The notes: generated from the letters alone by a model not told the origin. A stretch of 64,000 nucleotides of DNA from Bostrychus sinensis (GCA_020698575.1 CM036252.1:10788901-10852900), one strand, 5' to 3'; positions 1 to 12,972 are shown, counted from the first letter of the stretch. Program-made: numbers and translations.

Positions 1-823
1 GGAGCTGGAGACCACTCTCTCTGCTGCACTAATAATGTAGCAGTTGCTCAGGATCTTTGTTTTCATACCAAATTTACCAAATCTTAGCTTTTCTGATGTT
101 TTGTGTCCAGGTTATATCCTCACTCATGCAGGGGCTAAGAAATGTAAAATCCACCTCTGCCTCCCCTGCGTAGATGAGTCTGTGCTGTTCCTTCCTCTTC
201 TTTTGCATTAATAATCATCTCTCATCATCTTTTTAATTCCCACTGATAATCAAAACGTAAAGACATGCTAACTCTTTTATTTTATTATAAAACACACTGT
301 ATGCCTTTCACTGAAAAATGTTTGCATCACCATTTTATTCAGAGTTTGACTTTGTCCAAGAAGAAAAATTAGTTGCTGTAAATTATTTATGTTCATTAAT
401 TGTGCTTGACTGTGTTGTGAAAACCTGTGACAAAGCTATTCCTGTGGTGTTAGTCTGTAGCTCTGACAGGCTTTTCATGCATACAGTTGGTTACTGATTG
501 AATAATAATTGATGTGGCGCCAACTGGTGGTGACAGAACTAAACCAAGACCTAGACCGAAGGCACTTAAAATACACACCTACAGTATTATACAAGGGGCT
601 TTTATAATACGTTCTTGTGCCTTTATTGAACAACACAGCCATGTTTAAGTCCTTTTATTTCTAAGATTGTAAAGTTAGTTTCTATGTTTTGTTGTTTCTG
701 TGTGAAAATGTCTCTTTGTTGTAAATCTAAACGTCACTAAAGGTTTATTCAAAGTTAAAGCGTTGTTTCCTGTTCTGTAGAAATCAGGATGTGGCCAAAC
801 CTGCGCACAAAGCTCCGAACACG
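1..823. other. upstream flank, no gene recognised
   Basis: AT-rich DNA with no open frame that looks coding and no repeat I can name. It precedes the first exon of the Fc-receptor-like gene and may hold its promoter, but no TATA box or other clear core element stands out. Confidence 0.4.
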
Positions 824-3800
824 ATGGCAGCAGCTTTTGTCTGTGCGATGATTGGTAAGAAATATTGCTTTTTATGAACAATAGTATTATAAATTTTAAG
901 TTCAGATAAGAAATAAGAAAATGCAGAGGTGTACCAGCTGTTTTAATTAAGAGACCACAGAGAAATGATCAGTTTCTCAGGTTTCCTGGTGAACTGAACA
1001 GTCTTCATCGTCAAATATTTCTCTTAATTTCCAAATAAAACAACAATTGTTTCTTTAGAGCAGTGTTTCTCAACCAGGGGTACGGGGACCCATAGGGGTA
1101 CGCGAGCACATTGCAGAGGATACTTTGTAATATTTCATAATCTATTTCAAACATAATTAGAAAATATATTTGCGATCTTTGTTTATTAAACTATGGAAAC
1201 TTATAAAAGACAAGCTTAAGTGTCTTACTGACTGTTTAAGCATTAATTAGTTAGTTAAATATTATTTTGTTACATATTTTAAAGTTTAATATCTTCCTTC
1301 AAAGGGGATTTATTCAAGGGATTTAAATTTTTCTTTGAGTTAAATTTATAATGGGTTTAAGATTAGTATTTTCTTTTAATTATTTTTTATTTTTTAAAGT
1401 TTATGAACATAACATATATAGTAAAATAAGAGTATATATTTTATTTTGAAGGCAGGCAGATTGTTATTATTTTTATCTTAAAAAATGCAGGAAAATGCGT
1501 AATTACTATAGGTTTTATGTTTTTTTATGGCTACTTTTTGCAGAATCATCCACACATGTGAGTGAGGGGGGACTCAGGGTTTGACCAAAAGCCCAGGGGG
1601 TACACAAAACAAAAAAAGGTTAGGAACCACTGCTTTAGAGCGTCACATTAAAGGTCTTATATTATGCTTTTATCAGGCTTTTTGAAATAGTGTTGGACTC
1701 CTTTGCATTAGCATTTTACACTTTATAATTTAAAAAAATGTGTATGTATGAAAAACACTTACTACCTAAACAGAGGTCATCATCATGTTTTGACTAAAGA
1801 ATGTTCAAATATCAGTATTTAGTGGAATAACCCTGGTGTGTAAGCACAGGTCTTGCTCTCCACCAGTTTTTCACATGTGCTCATAATACACAGTGACTCT
1901 TCTGTAGTGAGGACAGGAGGAGGGGGTACGACCTGTGTTGGAATTGTCCTGGAGTTGTAATAGCTCAGCCTTTTCTACTTTCTTTTTGAAAGCTGGACAG
2001 TCTGGTTCCTCAACGATAGCGAGTCGTATCGTATCGATTTGGACCTGACCGATCACAGACGTTTATCTGCAGCTCGTCTAACAAAAACGGAAGATAATCT
2101 TCTAGCAAAAGTAACCAAGATGGTGACAGTTTATACAGAGTGAATTTAATAACTTCTCTGACCTGATCAACGGTGTTTAGTGCTTTCATTCATCATCTGT
2201 TGATTCTGCTGAAGACCTCGTTGTTGTTCCGCCCTCAGTGGGATTTTCTTCTTTGTCTTGTTGCCATTTTAACAACAGTAAAGTCCTGTTGACGTCCAAC
2301 GTAAGGACCACATTCAAACAACAACTTTTTTCGCAAGTCTTTGTACGAATGGCTTCTGCTGCTGTCCCTGTTCAGAAAAAAAGTACAGAGCTGCTCATAA
2401 TACGCTGTATTCTGGTGTTTTATGGCAAAACCAGCAACAATTTTTCATGAGCGCCATGTTTGTTTGGGTAACAGGTCAGACACGCGCTGCTTACGTCCCG
2501 CCCTTTGTTTCTCTGATTGATGTCGCCCGTAGAAATTAAACTGGTTATATGCTTCAGCTGTAGGGATTTTTTTATCTGTCAAAGATGGGGTTGTCCACCT
2601 TAATAATCCAAATACGTCTGAGACCTTCTGGTTCCTGGGTGGCCCTCTCTACCTCCTGAGTCCAATTTTTCTGTCTGTTTGTTTTTTGTTTGTTTGTTGT
2701 GCACTGCAGGGACCCTGAGCATCAGCCCGGACAGGTCCCAGTTCTTCCAGATGGACGAGTTCACCGTCCTCTGTCCCTCGGATTCTTGGACCGTTTATAG
2801 AAGCACCAGCTACAGGCCTGAGCCCAAACCCTGCGATCGCCCCTGGGGGACCCCTCGTGAGTCCGGGTGCCTTGCAGACGATCTCCTGGCCAGCGACACT
2901 GGACTGTACTGGTGTCAGAACAAACAACAGGAGTGTACCCCTGCTGCCAACATCACCGTCACTGGTAAGACTTCCTTAATCCAGACATGAGCGGAGTTTT
3001 TAAATCCATGTCTTCAATTTGAAATGAACAAAAAATGAAGACCAATGTTTTAGAGTGATTCTTATATTTAGATTGACAAAGACACATATTTTTAGTCTTG
3101 CTGAAAATGTTGCTGGTTGTTTTGGTCTCTGATGTCATCAAAGAGGCTACCAGAGCTACTGTTTGTGTTTTTGGACTTTTCCCAAAATGTGTTATTCCAA
3201 CTTTGTGCTGTGATCTCATTTAAAGGTCTCATGTTAGGCTTCTATGAGGCTTTTTGAAAGGGTTTTGGACACCTTTGCATTAGTACATCACATTTTATAA
3301 TTTTTATGTGGAAAACGTCTTTTGAAGAGCTGTTACTTTGCAGAGAACGCTTGGATTAGGTGTCTGTCGCCCCCTGCTGGCAATCTTTGGGGGCTGGACA
3401 GAGCATAAAATGGCTATTTAGCACAGCTATTAGCAACATGAGGCTAACAGATAGATAAATGAGCTGAGTGATTTGTAATGATGGCGGTTTCAGTGCTGAA
3501 ATTATCAAAATGAGTCCAGTGATGGTGTATGGGCTTTAGAAACGCTCAGGAGCACTTCCTGGTTTCATAAGTGTATGTAAAGCTGTGAGACCAAGCAATT
3601 TCAGTTCTTGAGAAGGGCAGCGCTTCAGCATAGAGGATTACTCAAACAGCCGTGAATACAACCAAATACTATGCTAGGTCGGTTTTTGAGGATGAAACAA
3701 CATTATAACATGGTTATTGCTCAGAATAGGCAGAGTGTTAATGTTGATGATCATGAAGGAATCACTGACTAGGAAGGAATAAAGTAACCTATATTTATAT

Positions 3801-6800
3801 CAGGCAGATAATCTTCAAAAACCCAGATAGATGACTTTTTCAAACTATGAGTATGGTTCAGCAAAGCTTTCCATAGAAAAATTTAAAATTTAAAATTTCT
3901 CTCCGGCCTCTGCGGAGTTTGGTTTGATTCACTTTACACAGGCTGCATTGTAAATGGTGCTAGCAGTTTGGGAGTCAGATCCGTTCGCATAATAACTGGA
4001 AGGTTGCCGGTTTGATCCCCATTACCAGCACACCGTCATTGTGTCCTTGGGCAAAACACTCCACACACCTTGCCTCCAGTGTCTGTGACTCTCTAAGAAA
4101 TGAAGGAATAATGCAAATGTAAAGCGACTTTGAGAGTCTAAAACGCTGTTATATAATTCCAATTGCTATCATTAAATACATTTCTGACCTGTTTATTGTT
4201 CCAGATAAGTTTGTGATCTTGGAGAGTCCGCTGTTTCCAGTGACAGAGGGGGAGCGGGTGACTCTGAACTGCTCGTATAGAAATAAAGACCACCATGATC
4301 CCACATCAGACTTTCAAACCGTCTTCTTCAAAAACAACACATTCATCGGGAATTCTCCAAATGGGAAACTGGTCATTCCTGCAGTGACTAAAGCGGACGC
4401 TGGTCTGTACAAGTGTGAGCATCCATCTAAGGAGCAGTCACTGCAGAGCAGGCTGATTGTAAAAGGTCACAGTGGATCTTATATATGTGTTTTATTTTAT
4501 TTTCTAAGTGAGCCCAGGCTGGTTTAACTTCTGTTGTTGTTGTGACTTACAGACAAACCCCAGACTCCGACCACCCAGGCCACGCCTCCCACTCCTCATC
4601 CACCAATCACCGTGCCCAGACTGCTGTGGTTCATCCTCCTCTTTATCCTCTACACCATCATCCTCTTCATCGCGATCTCCGTCTACCTCAAGTGGACCCA
4701 AGGTATGGCTTTTCCATTATTTTGATGAACAACTATATACAGGCAAACAACAACATTGTCTCGTGTGTTTATGAAGATTCTTAGTCTGCATAAAAATAAA
4801 AATAAAAAGTCATCTGCACACAGTTTGTAGAGTTCGAGACATTTATGCAGAAGTCTAGACCAGTGGTTCTTGGTGGTACGCAGTTTAGTTTTAGTTTAGG
4901 CTAAGACCTAGTTTGTACCGTGTTTAGTCCTGGTTCAGAACTGGTTTAGTTCTAGTTTTGTCCAGGTTTATTCTTGGTCTAGAGTTCTGGTTTTGTCCAG
5001 TGTTAGTTCTGGTTTCGTCCTGTTTTATTTAATGGTTATTAAGGTCCTGTTTACACGACAACGCTGGCCAGGAAAACGTACCAGTCATGCCGCCTGCGAT
5101 TTGTATCTACACGACAACGTTTGTTTTACTTGAAAACGGCTGTAAACTGTAGTACCCGGGTTTGTCCAGCAAACGGCGCCTGTTTTCTGGTATGGAACTT
5201 TCCAGCTACTTTAGGATCTTGTGGTTTTCTGGAGCCATTATTATAAAGTCTCTGTCAGATATTACTGACAGTTACTGGGCTGCATATGAACGTGTGAGGT
5301 AAAAAAGCCTCGTAATTTGCGATCATGGGTCAGCTGACACATGGCATGCAGACAGATTGCTGCTGTTGCGTCATCGTTTTCAGTGAGGACGGTGTTTTCA
5401 CAGTTTACACGAGAGCGAAGCCACTGGAGCGGTTCCTCGCTGTGAGATGAAAACACCTCTTCCAGTTTTTTTCAAACCTTTGTGCATTCGGTAAATGGAA
5501 ACCCTGTCTTCATCTAAACAAAAGGCCAAACCACAAAACCAAACCTTTGCGCATTCGGCAAAACACGTTGTCGTCTAAACGGTCCCTAAGTCCCGTATTA
5601 CCCTATTATGATATTACCACACTAAAAATGCTAAGATTTAAAACTTTTGATGTCAGCAACAAGTCTAAAAAATAGCTAGGATGAGGCAGCAAAAGCCTGG
5701 AAGTAATTGGTACAATAAGCAGATGGAGGAGCATATGCAGACTATTTAGATTAACTCTTAACATGAGTGAGTGCTTTAGAAATGCACAGAGGTGGAGGCG
5801 GAGTGTCACTAGATCCTCATACTAAAATAATTTACTAAGTACTTTTTTGGAGGATGAAGTTACTTTGTTAAGTAAATTGATCAAAGTGTTTTTGCCGTCA
5901 CAGGATTTATGCATCTAAAGATTTTCTATGTCAGCGTGTGTTTTGTTAAATCACCAGTAGGGGACGTTCACCGACAGTCAAAGATTTTACCAAGACAAAA
6001 AAAAAAAGAAAAAGAAAAAAGAAAAACAAACATGGCGGCACTGGAGGAAAATGAGGTGAAGATAGCAGGGGTCGTCACTAACTTTAGCTCTAGTCGCGCC
6101 TAAAACGTTCAGACGTTTCTTCTGCTGTGACTGTTGAGCTGTGTTCACTAGCGCCCCCCAATGGTCAATGCATGTACTGCTCCGTTCATCCATATCCATG
6201 AGCTATGGGGACACAAACCAACGTAAGACAGAATGAACGCAGAAGACAGAATGCTCTGTCTTTATCCAAATGTGTATTCAACAAGGTTTTTGGTTAAAAA
6301 ACCAGGTTTGAACAAAGATAAGATATAGCTTTATATGACAGATTATATAAAAAAGTACCGTATTTTCCAAATTATAAGTCGCACTTTGTTTCATAGTTTT
6401 GCTGGATCTGCGACTTATAGTCAGGTGTGACTTATATATCAAATTTAACATAAACCAAGGAGTAAACATTACCATCTACAGCAGCGAGAGGGCGCTCTAG
6501 GCTTGTGACAACTACTGTCAGTAATATTCAGTGATGTGGAATGAGATCAGGAGCTTGGGGAACTTGCTTACAGGTAACTTTCTTGTTGGCCTCGCTGGAT
6601 TGTTTTGTTAATTTATCCTCTTCAGCCTCCCAGGTTTGTTCTTTATGCTGTTGTGTAGCTGAATAACTGTTAATGTGTTACGTTAACACACCAGACACCT
6701 GTTCAGTCTGTTGTTCTGTGTGCTGTTGTGTAGTTGAATAACTTTCAGATTAAATAAATGTGACTTATGGTCCAGTGCAACTTGTATATGTTTTTTCCTC

Positions 6801-7490
6801 TTTATGATGCAACTTATGGCGCGACTTGTATTCCGGAAAATACCGTAGTTGTAGGAGTTGTAAATTTATATCATTCTGACAAAAGTTTGTTACTTGTCAT
6901 TACGTTTCAAGGATTCAAGGATTCAAGTATTTATTGTCATTGTTACAAAAAGAACAACGAAATTGCGTTTGGAGCATCCACATGCGTAGTTGATAAAGTG
7001 CAAACTAACCTTTTATTCAAGTAATAATTTAGTTTTGTAAAACTGCACATTGAATATCCACCGTCTACAGTACACAGTTTCATAAAAATGTGAAATTCTG
7101 TGTGAATCTTTAGCTTTTTACTCACATGCGCCGTCACCCAGACCCCCTCCTGCACTCCCCCTCTCTTTTCACTCCTGGACATGACCCTTGGACGACCTTA
7201 GTGCTGTGTCCAGAGAGATCAGATGTTTGTATGTGAGACGGTCCAGAGGCTGACGGCTCTTGTGCCGTGCGTCTCTCAATGAGCTGTGCATGGACTTTTT
7301 AACTTGTTTGTGTTTTACTTTTCTCTCTGTTGTTAAGTTCTGTGCTAGATCAAGTAAGCATAGTGATAATATCAGCTTGGACATGCTCCTCCTGTGTGTA
7401 CGCAGAAATAAATCTTTTTTTTTTTTTCATTTTGCAGCTCGATCTGAAGAGAAGCAGCAGACGTCCGAGCGAGGAAGAAGGAGCCCATGA
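824..7490 (+). CDS. Fc receptor-like type I membrane protein with two Ig domains
   Basis: Proposed exons are 824-854, 2710-2964, 4205-4465, 4553-4702 and 7438-7490. All have AG/GT borders and all junctions are phase 1, giving 750 nt and 249 aa. Exon 1 encodes a short hydrophobic start (MAAAFVCAMIG) that would serve as a signal peptide. Exons 2 and 3 each encode one Ig domain (about residues 11-95 and 96-182) with the typical ends DTGLYWC and DAGLYKC. Exon 4 encodes a Pro/Thr stalk and a transmembrane helix near residues 206-228. The tail is about 20 residues and has no tyrosine, so no ITIM or ITAM. The exon plan and sequence resemble teleost Fc gamma receptor or FCRL proteins. Ligand binding is inferred from family only. 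Mammalian relatives often carry a 21-bp mini-exon after exon 1; one could be hidden in intron 1. The last exon is the least certain because another frame also stays open there. Confidence 0.72.
855..2709 (+). other. intron 1 of the Fc receptor-like gene
   Basis: A 1.9-kb intron holding a complete hAT-type MITE (1061-1632) and, from about 1648, sequence related to the dispersed repeat also seen near 3222. No coding exon was recognised, though a very short signal-peptide exon could be missed by eye. Confidence 0.5.
1061..1632. mobile_element. non-autonomous hAT transposon (MITE)
   Basis: The ends are imperfect inverted repeats: the left end begins CAGTGTTTCTCAACC and the right end reads in reverse as CAGTGGTTCCTAACC. 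The element is flanked by a perfect 8-bp direct repeat, CTTTAGAG, at 1053-1060 and 1633-1640. An 8-bp target duplication with CAG-type ends is the hallmark of hAT elements. The interior is AT-rich and has no transposase frame, so it needs a transposase supplied elsewhere. It lies in intron 1 of the Fc receptor-like gene. Confidence 0.88.
3222..3720. repeat. dispersed repeat, first clear copy
   Basis: The stretch that includes GCATAAAATGGCTATTTAGC and the following 300 bases reappears, diverged, at about 8860-9165 in the same orientation. The opening AAAGGTCTCATGTTAGGCTT part also resembles 1648-1720. No ends, tRNA-like head or coding frame were found, so the class is unknown. It lies in intron 2 of the Fc receptor-like gene. 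Confidence 0.6.
3945..4170 (+). repeat. tRNA-derived SINE
   Basis: A pol III B-box-like stretch, GGTTGCCGGTTTGATCCC, lies at 4002-4019, about 50 bases after an A-box-like start. Then come the phrase GTGTCCTTGGGCAAAACACT and a tail with GTAAAGCGACTTTGAGAGTC. This arrangement is very common in fish SINEs. The copy ends about 35 bases before the Ig2 exon of the Fc receptor-like gene. Confidence 0.65.
4862..5038. repeat. degenerate TGGTTTAGTTC-like tandem repeat
   Basis: A run of loosely repeated words such as CTGGTTTAGT, CTAGTTTTGTCC and CTGGTTTTGTCC. It is low-complexity DNA within intron 4 of the Fc receptor-like gene and has no coding potential. Confidence 0.5.
5039..5590. mobile_element. 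non-autonomous DNA transposon with terminal inverted repeats
   Basis: The left end reads AGGTCCTGTTTACACGACAA and the right end, reversed, reads AGGGACCGTTTAGACGACAA, an inverted match over about 22 bases. The interior carries further partial inverted matches and no transposase. I could not settle a target duplication, so the superfamily is left open. Confidence 0.65.
6356..6847. mobile_element. MITE with TACSGTATTTTCC inverted ends
   Basis: The left end TACCGTATTTTCCAAATTAT and the reversed right end TACGGTATTTTCCGGAATAC are a clear inverted pair, followed on both sides by AAGTCGC. The interior repeats the words GACTTAT and GCGACTT. This type of end is widespread in fish genomes. It is in the last intron of the Fc receptor-like gene. 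Confidence 0.7.
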
Positions 7491-9749
7491 TGACAGAGTC
7501 TGCACCGAGGAGCTGCTTAGGTTTCTATTGGACTGCAGTACACTTTCTCTTTATATTCATTCATTCATTCATTCATTCACTGGGGTCACCTTATCCCTGC
7601 AACTTTGGGCCTGAGGCAGGGTTCACCTTGGACAGTGGACAGTTAGTCACAGACTTACACAGACAGACAACCATTCACTCTCTCATACGTTCACTATGGG
7701 ACATTTAGAGTCACCAGTTCACCTGCACATGCCCTGGCATCAAACCCACAACCTCTGCACTAATCACTTTGCACTGTGCACCTTTCTGCTACTGAATATA
7801 CTGCACACAACTGGAGATTTATGGCATTTTTATTTGTAATAATCCTGTTCAAGCTAATAAAGAACTTTTCTAACAGAGCGTAGACTCTATTTTTATAACA
7901 AGTATAAAAGTTTCCATTGCTGATGTGGTTTTCGGTGCTGAAAATAAATGACGTGACATTTCTCTGCAGCTCAGAGTCAAGAGTGAAAACCACAAACAGG
8001 AAATAAAGAGTTGGCACAAAAATGAAACTGTTTTGCAAAATGTAACAATAAAATCAACAAAAGAAACTATTATAATTCAGGTTATTTGTTGTATTGGCAT
8101 GCAGTGTACATTGTTATTGTATTAAAATAGCACTTATAAAGAATACAGATGTGGCTTTTTGATTCGTATTTATTTAAAAAACACAGACCACTTAAGGATT
8201 AGCATTGGTACTTCAAAATAAAAAGTTGTCATGTTCTTCCTGTCACCATCAGCCACACACTGGGACTGCGGTAGGCCATGTGGGTGAAGTGTCTTGCCCA
8301 GGAGCAAGAGTCAAACCACCAACCCTCTGTCCCACTCAAGTGAGAGTGAAGTATTTGGTGAAAAAAACCAACTCCAGTTCTGCGTAATTGTTTGAACGTC
8401 ACGGCTGATTTTCACAACATAAAGCTCCTGAAACCACAGAGGTAACAGACGTGGGCAGAGTCACCAAAAATTGCACTCAAGGAAGAATAGTGTGAGTTCA
8501 GAATTACTCAAGTGTGCTGCGATAAAAAGGGACTCATTACTAAAGTAAATGTAACTCATTATTACCCAGCTCTGGTTACTGCACATAAAAAACAATAAAC
8601 AGTAATAATAATAATGCATTGGTCTGTTGGACGCTCAAAGACACTTTACAATTAAATATATAAAAATAAAAAATACAGATGTGGTCTTTTTTGTTCACGT
8701 TTACAAATATGAATTGCAGAGTCGATCCTAGTTTGTTAAAAAATGTAAATAGCTCAAAAAACTCTTGATTTGTCTTAGAGAACTATAAACATTTGTACAG
8801 AGGAAAAAAACATTTCAGTTCCATCTCTGAGATGTGAAATTGTATTCTGTACTTTCACCACCAGATGTCGCCCCCTGCTGGCAGCAGTGGGAACAGGACA
8901 GAGCATAAAATGGCTGTTGAACACAGCTATTAGCAACATGAAGCTAACAGATAAATGACCTGACTGCCTTGTGGTGACGGAGGTTTAAGGCTGAAATGAT
9001 CAGAAAAAGTCTGGTGATGGTGTATGGGCTTTAGAAAGACCGTGACTGAGAGAAAAGTTGTGAGACCGAGCGTTTTCAGCTCTTCAGAAGGGCAGCGCCT
9101 CAGCATACAGAATTACTCAAACATGTGTGAATGAAACAAAGGTGGAAACAACATTATAACATGGTTAAAAAAAATGTTTAAAGTCAATTTAGCAGAATAT
9201 GGGACCTTTACATTAAAGCAATAAAAGGTTTTTAAACGGCAGGTCCTGCAAAACACAGCTTTCTAATGTTATGACCCGAAGGTGAAACATTATTAAGAAG
9301 GACACAGGAGTCAAGAGTTATGAGCCAAAAGATATAGTTATTTTTTTACTTTTTTTATTTAGTTTCTAGAATTAAAGAAACCCTTCCCTGGTGAGCCGGC
9401 CCAACAGAACAAAAGCACAGGCCATGTCATCCTGCGCTGCTACCCCTGCCCTAAAACAACACAAAAACTAATCCCTAATCAAAAGCAAAGCAAAAACATG
9501 TCAGCCAGTCCCACCAGGTCAAACAAAAGCTAGTGCTAACAAAAAGATGCTGCTCAGAGAGACGAGCGCGTTATTTATAGGCTCCTAAGAATAACAAAAA
9601 GCAAAAATACACAATAGACCAAAAACAGACAAAAGTGAAAAACATATATGCAAATGTGGAAAAATAGCAGTGCCAGCACCCAAAAGTAAACATGGAAAAA
9701 AGGAAAAAAAAAATTATAATAATAATAATAATAATAATATAATAATCAT
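7491..9749. other. 3' flank of the Fc receptor-like gene, repeats only
   Basis: AATAAA signals near 7856 and 8047 could end the Fc receptor-like transcript. The remainder holds a CATT run (about 7556-7580), a common fish interspersed repeat (about 7585-7745), another repeat fragment (about 8222-8345) and the second copy of the dispersed repeat (about 8860-9165). No gene was recognised. Confidence 0.5.
8860..9165. repeat. dispersed repeat, second copy
   Basis: Shares long stretches with 3360-3700, including GGTGTATGGGCTTTAGAAA and GAAGGGCAGCGC. Both copies have the same orientation. The class is unknown. Confidence 0.6.
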
Positions 9750-11924
9750 TTAAATAAAATCTAATTGTAATTGTTGCCATGTTAAACAGTTTTGTCCCTT
9801 TACTCGTCCCTTGGTTTGTTCAGCTTCTGCAGTTCCACATCGTCTGGTTTGATCACTTGCGTTTCTCCTTTTCCTTTTACGATGAAAATAGACAATCACA
9901 GCAATCACAGCGATGGCAATGACAAGGAGTCCTACAACAACACCAATGCAACTGCATTTCCTGCATCTGTATCTGAGGAAGACGAGTTCTGTGCCTCTGT
10001 AAGAGAGGACAGAAAAGTTTACACAAACAGGCTGGAAATGACACAAGGAAGTGGTAAAAGCCTGAAAGACGTTGGACAAAAATGGTAAATGTTCAAAATA
10101 ATTACAGAAACCAAAATAATTACAGAAATCAAAATAATTACAGAAACATAACGGGGGATCACTAATGACCCAGTCAGAAGGACACATTTTAGTTTTTATG
10201 TATTTTAACATTTATTATCACTTTGTGGGGTTTTTCTTTTACTGGACACCAGAGGAAGGTTAGAGGCTCACTGTCTGTGATTTTTCTCCAGGTTTACTGA
10301 GGGCCCCAGGACCACACTGTCCACACACAACACAGCAGTGTAGCACACATTTCTGGGCCCTTTGTATAAACCATCTTGGTGGGCCCCCTTGCTCACTTTA
10401 GCAATATCTCTCACACATATCCTAGGCTTTTTAAGGGCCCCTCCCTGCCCTGGGCCCTGGGTAAACTGTACCCCCCCAGTGTGAGGCCCCTGCACACACA
10501 ACACAGAGGATCCTGTGGACACAGTGCAGGCCCCACTCTGGGCTCTGAATGAGCCAGAAAAGTGTTCTTTAAAGTAAAAATAATTACAAGAATCACTAAA
10601 AATATCTAAATATGCAAACTGTAAGTGAATCTATCAAAATAATAATTTACAAATCAAATCTTTGTACTTGAAGTGACACATCACTAATGATGACCAAAGA
10701 GAAAAGATCCCAGTATTATGCTGTTTTGTTTGTTTACAGGTGTTATCTGTGGGGTATGAAGTGACCCCACTCAGTAATCGTTGGATGTAAAACAGAGTTA
10801 AAGTTTATGTAGCGCTGCTAAATGGGTTCAAAACTGAGCCTAACACAAGCTCTGCTACTACTTCTTTCTTTCTGTAAAACACACAATCTTAATGAACAGG
10901 AAAGTGAGAACACAGTGTAAACACAGGGACAAGCCTCCAGGCCTGCAGGTGCATGCTGGGTGTGGTTATCCCATTGTTACTTTATTTGCTCATCCTTTAT
11001 CCCTTCCCTATTTCTTTAATTTGCTTCTCCCAGGTACAGAGAGTTGTTACAGTTATCTGGGGGTTGGTTAGCGCTGGTTTTAACACATTTTTGTTTTGTG
11101 GTGGTGCAGAATTACTTGAGCACGGTGATTCTTTTGGATATAATCCCTGTCTGAAAGGAGGGGTCATATCATCTGGTGCACAATGAAGCCACAACACTCA
11201 CTGAAATATGTGAAAACCACCCAATGTTCAGCAAAACAATGAGCATGCAGCCATTTTTGTTTCCACACATTTAAAGGCATTATTCCTTACCTAAATCCAC
11301 ACACATGAAACACGTCCCAGCATGTTCTAGACAGTACCTCCTCATCCATCATCTCCACTGGACCAAAAGTGAAATGTATTTGGTTTTCTTTAAGATCTGA
11401 GGCGCTGATCCTTTGTTTTAGTTTTTCTAGTTCCTCTGATGGTAGATCCTCATGCACCAGCTCAGGGTCATTTCTGTACCAGCGGTAAAAGTCAGCTACG
11501 TTTTTGGTGAGCAGCAGTCTACAGAGTTCTGGACACTGGGAAAAGGTCAAATACAGAGTGTGATTTTGTCCTGCTTTAGCCACTTTTGTGCTGTTTTGTT
11601 TACACATCTCTGGAGCATCTGTGGACAGAATAAAGACAACAAGGCGTTATATTCAGACCACTGAAATAAAATACAAACAAAGGCCTAGTTGCTGCCTCCT
11701 CTGTTCGCCTGACCAGGTGCATGCTAACCCTAAGCCATACAATTTTAATGGCAATGTATTAATAAAAATAATGGTGTTGTAAATAACTTTATTGACAAAA
11801 GGCTTTAAACAAATGTGTTTTACGTTTCCTATGCTTTTATATTGGTTAAAATGGGGACAACTGGGATGAACTGTTGTTTGAGTTGTTTTTACAGATTTGT
11901 CTTGGGACATGGGACAAGAGCCTA

Positions 11925-11968
<44 letters not shown>

Positions 11969-12168
11969 TTTAGTGAAAGGATTTACCTTAATTCATTTTT
12001 AAACAAGATGTTAACCTTTAAGCCAGTTTTTGTTTCATGTGGACAGTCCCAGTAATCACAGAGATATGAACCAGAAACCAAGTCAAAGCATCTGAATATT
12101 AGCACGTCCTCTGTGGCTCTTCTATAAAATTGAACCCGGCCTCTGAATCTCACACCACAGGACGTCAT
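9750..12168 (-). CDS. unidentified single-pass membrane protein, partial model
   Basis: Two exons join cleanly in phase 2. Exon 11,618-11,291 encodes a cysteine-rich, possibly Ig-like domain with the stretches FYRWYRNDPEL and EEVLSRTCWD. Exon 9,996-9,750 encodes a transmembrane helix (GVVVGLLVIAIAVIAVIVYF) followed by a basic stop-transfer segment and a tail of about 35 residues without tyrosine. A third open segment, 12,168-11,987, has a donor site and a similar cysteine-containing sequence (VLIFRC, GSYLCDYWDC), but it ends in phase 2 while the next exon begins in phase 1. An exon is therefore missing, or this segment belongs to another transcript. No signal peptide was found. I do not recognise the family; a lineage-specific immune receptor is a guess from the neighbourhood. 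Confidence 0.42.
11931..11964. repeat. (AG)n microsatellite
   Basis: About 17 uninterrupted AG units, within the presumed intron of the unidentified minus-strand gene. Confidence 0.9.
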
Positions 12169-12672
12169 CGTCAGTGTTACATTTGGGAATTATGTCAAAT
12201 GTTTGTGGCTGTCAACTTTCCTATAGTCCATTTATTCCTGTGAGGCAAGCGGGATAAAATAAAGTAGCCTTGTAGTAGTAGTAGTGGTATTCATCGTAGT
12301 ATTAGAAGTCATATTAATAGTAGCAGCAGTTGTAGGTTGTAGTAAGACTTAGAGGCATGCAACGGACACCGAAATGAAAGCCGTTTTTCAGACTTGTTTA
12401 TGTTTATGTGCTGTATGACTGATCAATAATTCGACCAAATGGCCTTCAACACTCAAACCTTTAAGGTGACAACAGCTCGTCAGTGTAAATATGAGATAAT
12501 CTTCATAAATGTGTGACAGTACAAACCTGTAAATGCAGAAAGGAGAGGAGTTGAAGCGATTGTTTTCAGTTGATGTCTGAGTATCCCTCCGCCAAAGAAG
12601 TAGCGCTGTTCTCTCAGCGTTACTTTCCAAAATGGCAGCACTGCCATTTTCAGCTCTGTGTGTCAAAAAGAC

Positions 12673-12972
12673 CAGGTTAAAGCTAAAGTCAGAGGCTAAA
12701 GTCAGAGGCTAAAGTCAGAGGCTAAAGCTAAAGTCAGAGGCTAAAGTCAGAGGCTAAATCAGAGGCTAAAGTCAGAGGCTAAAGCTAAAGTCAGAGGCTA
12801 AAGTCAGAGGCTAAAGCTAAAGTCAGAGGTTAAAGCTAAAGTCAGAGGCTAAAGCTAAAGTCAGAGGTTAAAGCTAAAGTCAGAGGCTAAAGCTAAAGTC
12901 AGAGGCTAAAGTCAGAGGCTAAAGCTAAAGTCAGAGGCTAAAGTCAGAGGCTAAAGTCAGAGGCTAAATGGA
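12673..12972. repeat. minisatellite of AAAGTCAGAGGCT and AAAGCT units
   Basis: A 13-bp unit AAAGTCAGAGGCT alternates irregularly with a 6-bp unit AAAGCT over about 300 bases. The copies are nearly identical, which suggests recent expansion. It lies between the unidentified minus-strand gene and the USP gene. Confidence 0.9.

Noticed and set aside
9300..9600. Possible solo LTR on the minus strand with CCTATAAATAA
   Set aside because: No defined TG...CA ends and no target duplication could be found.
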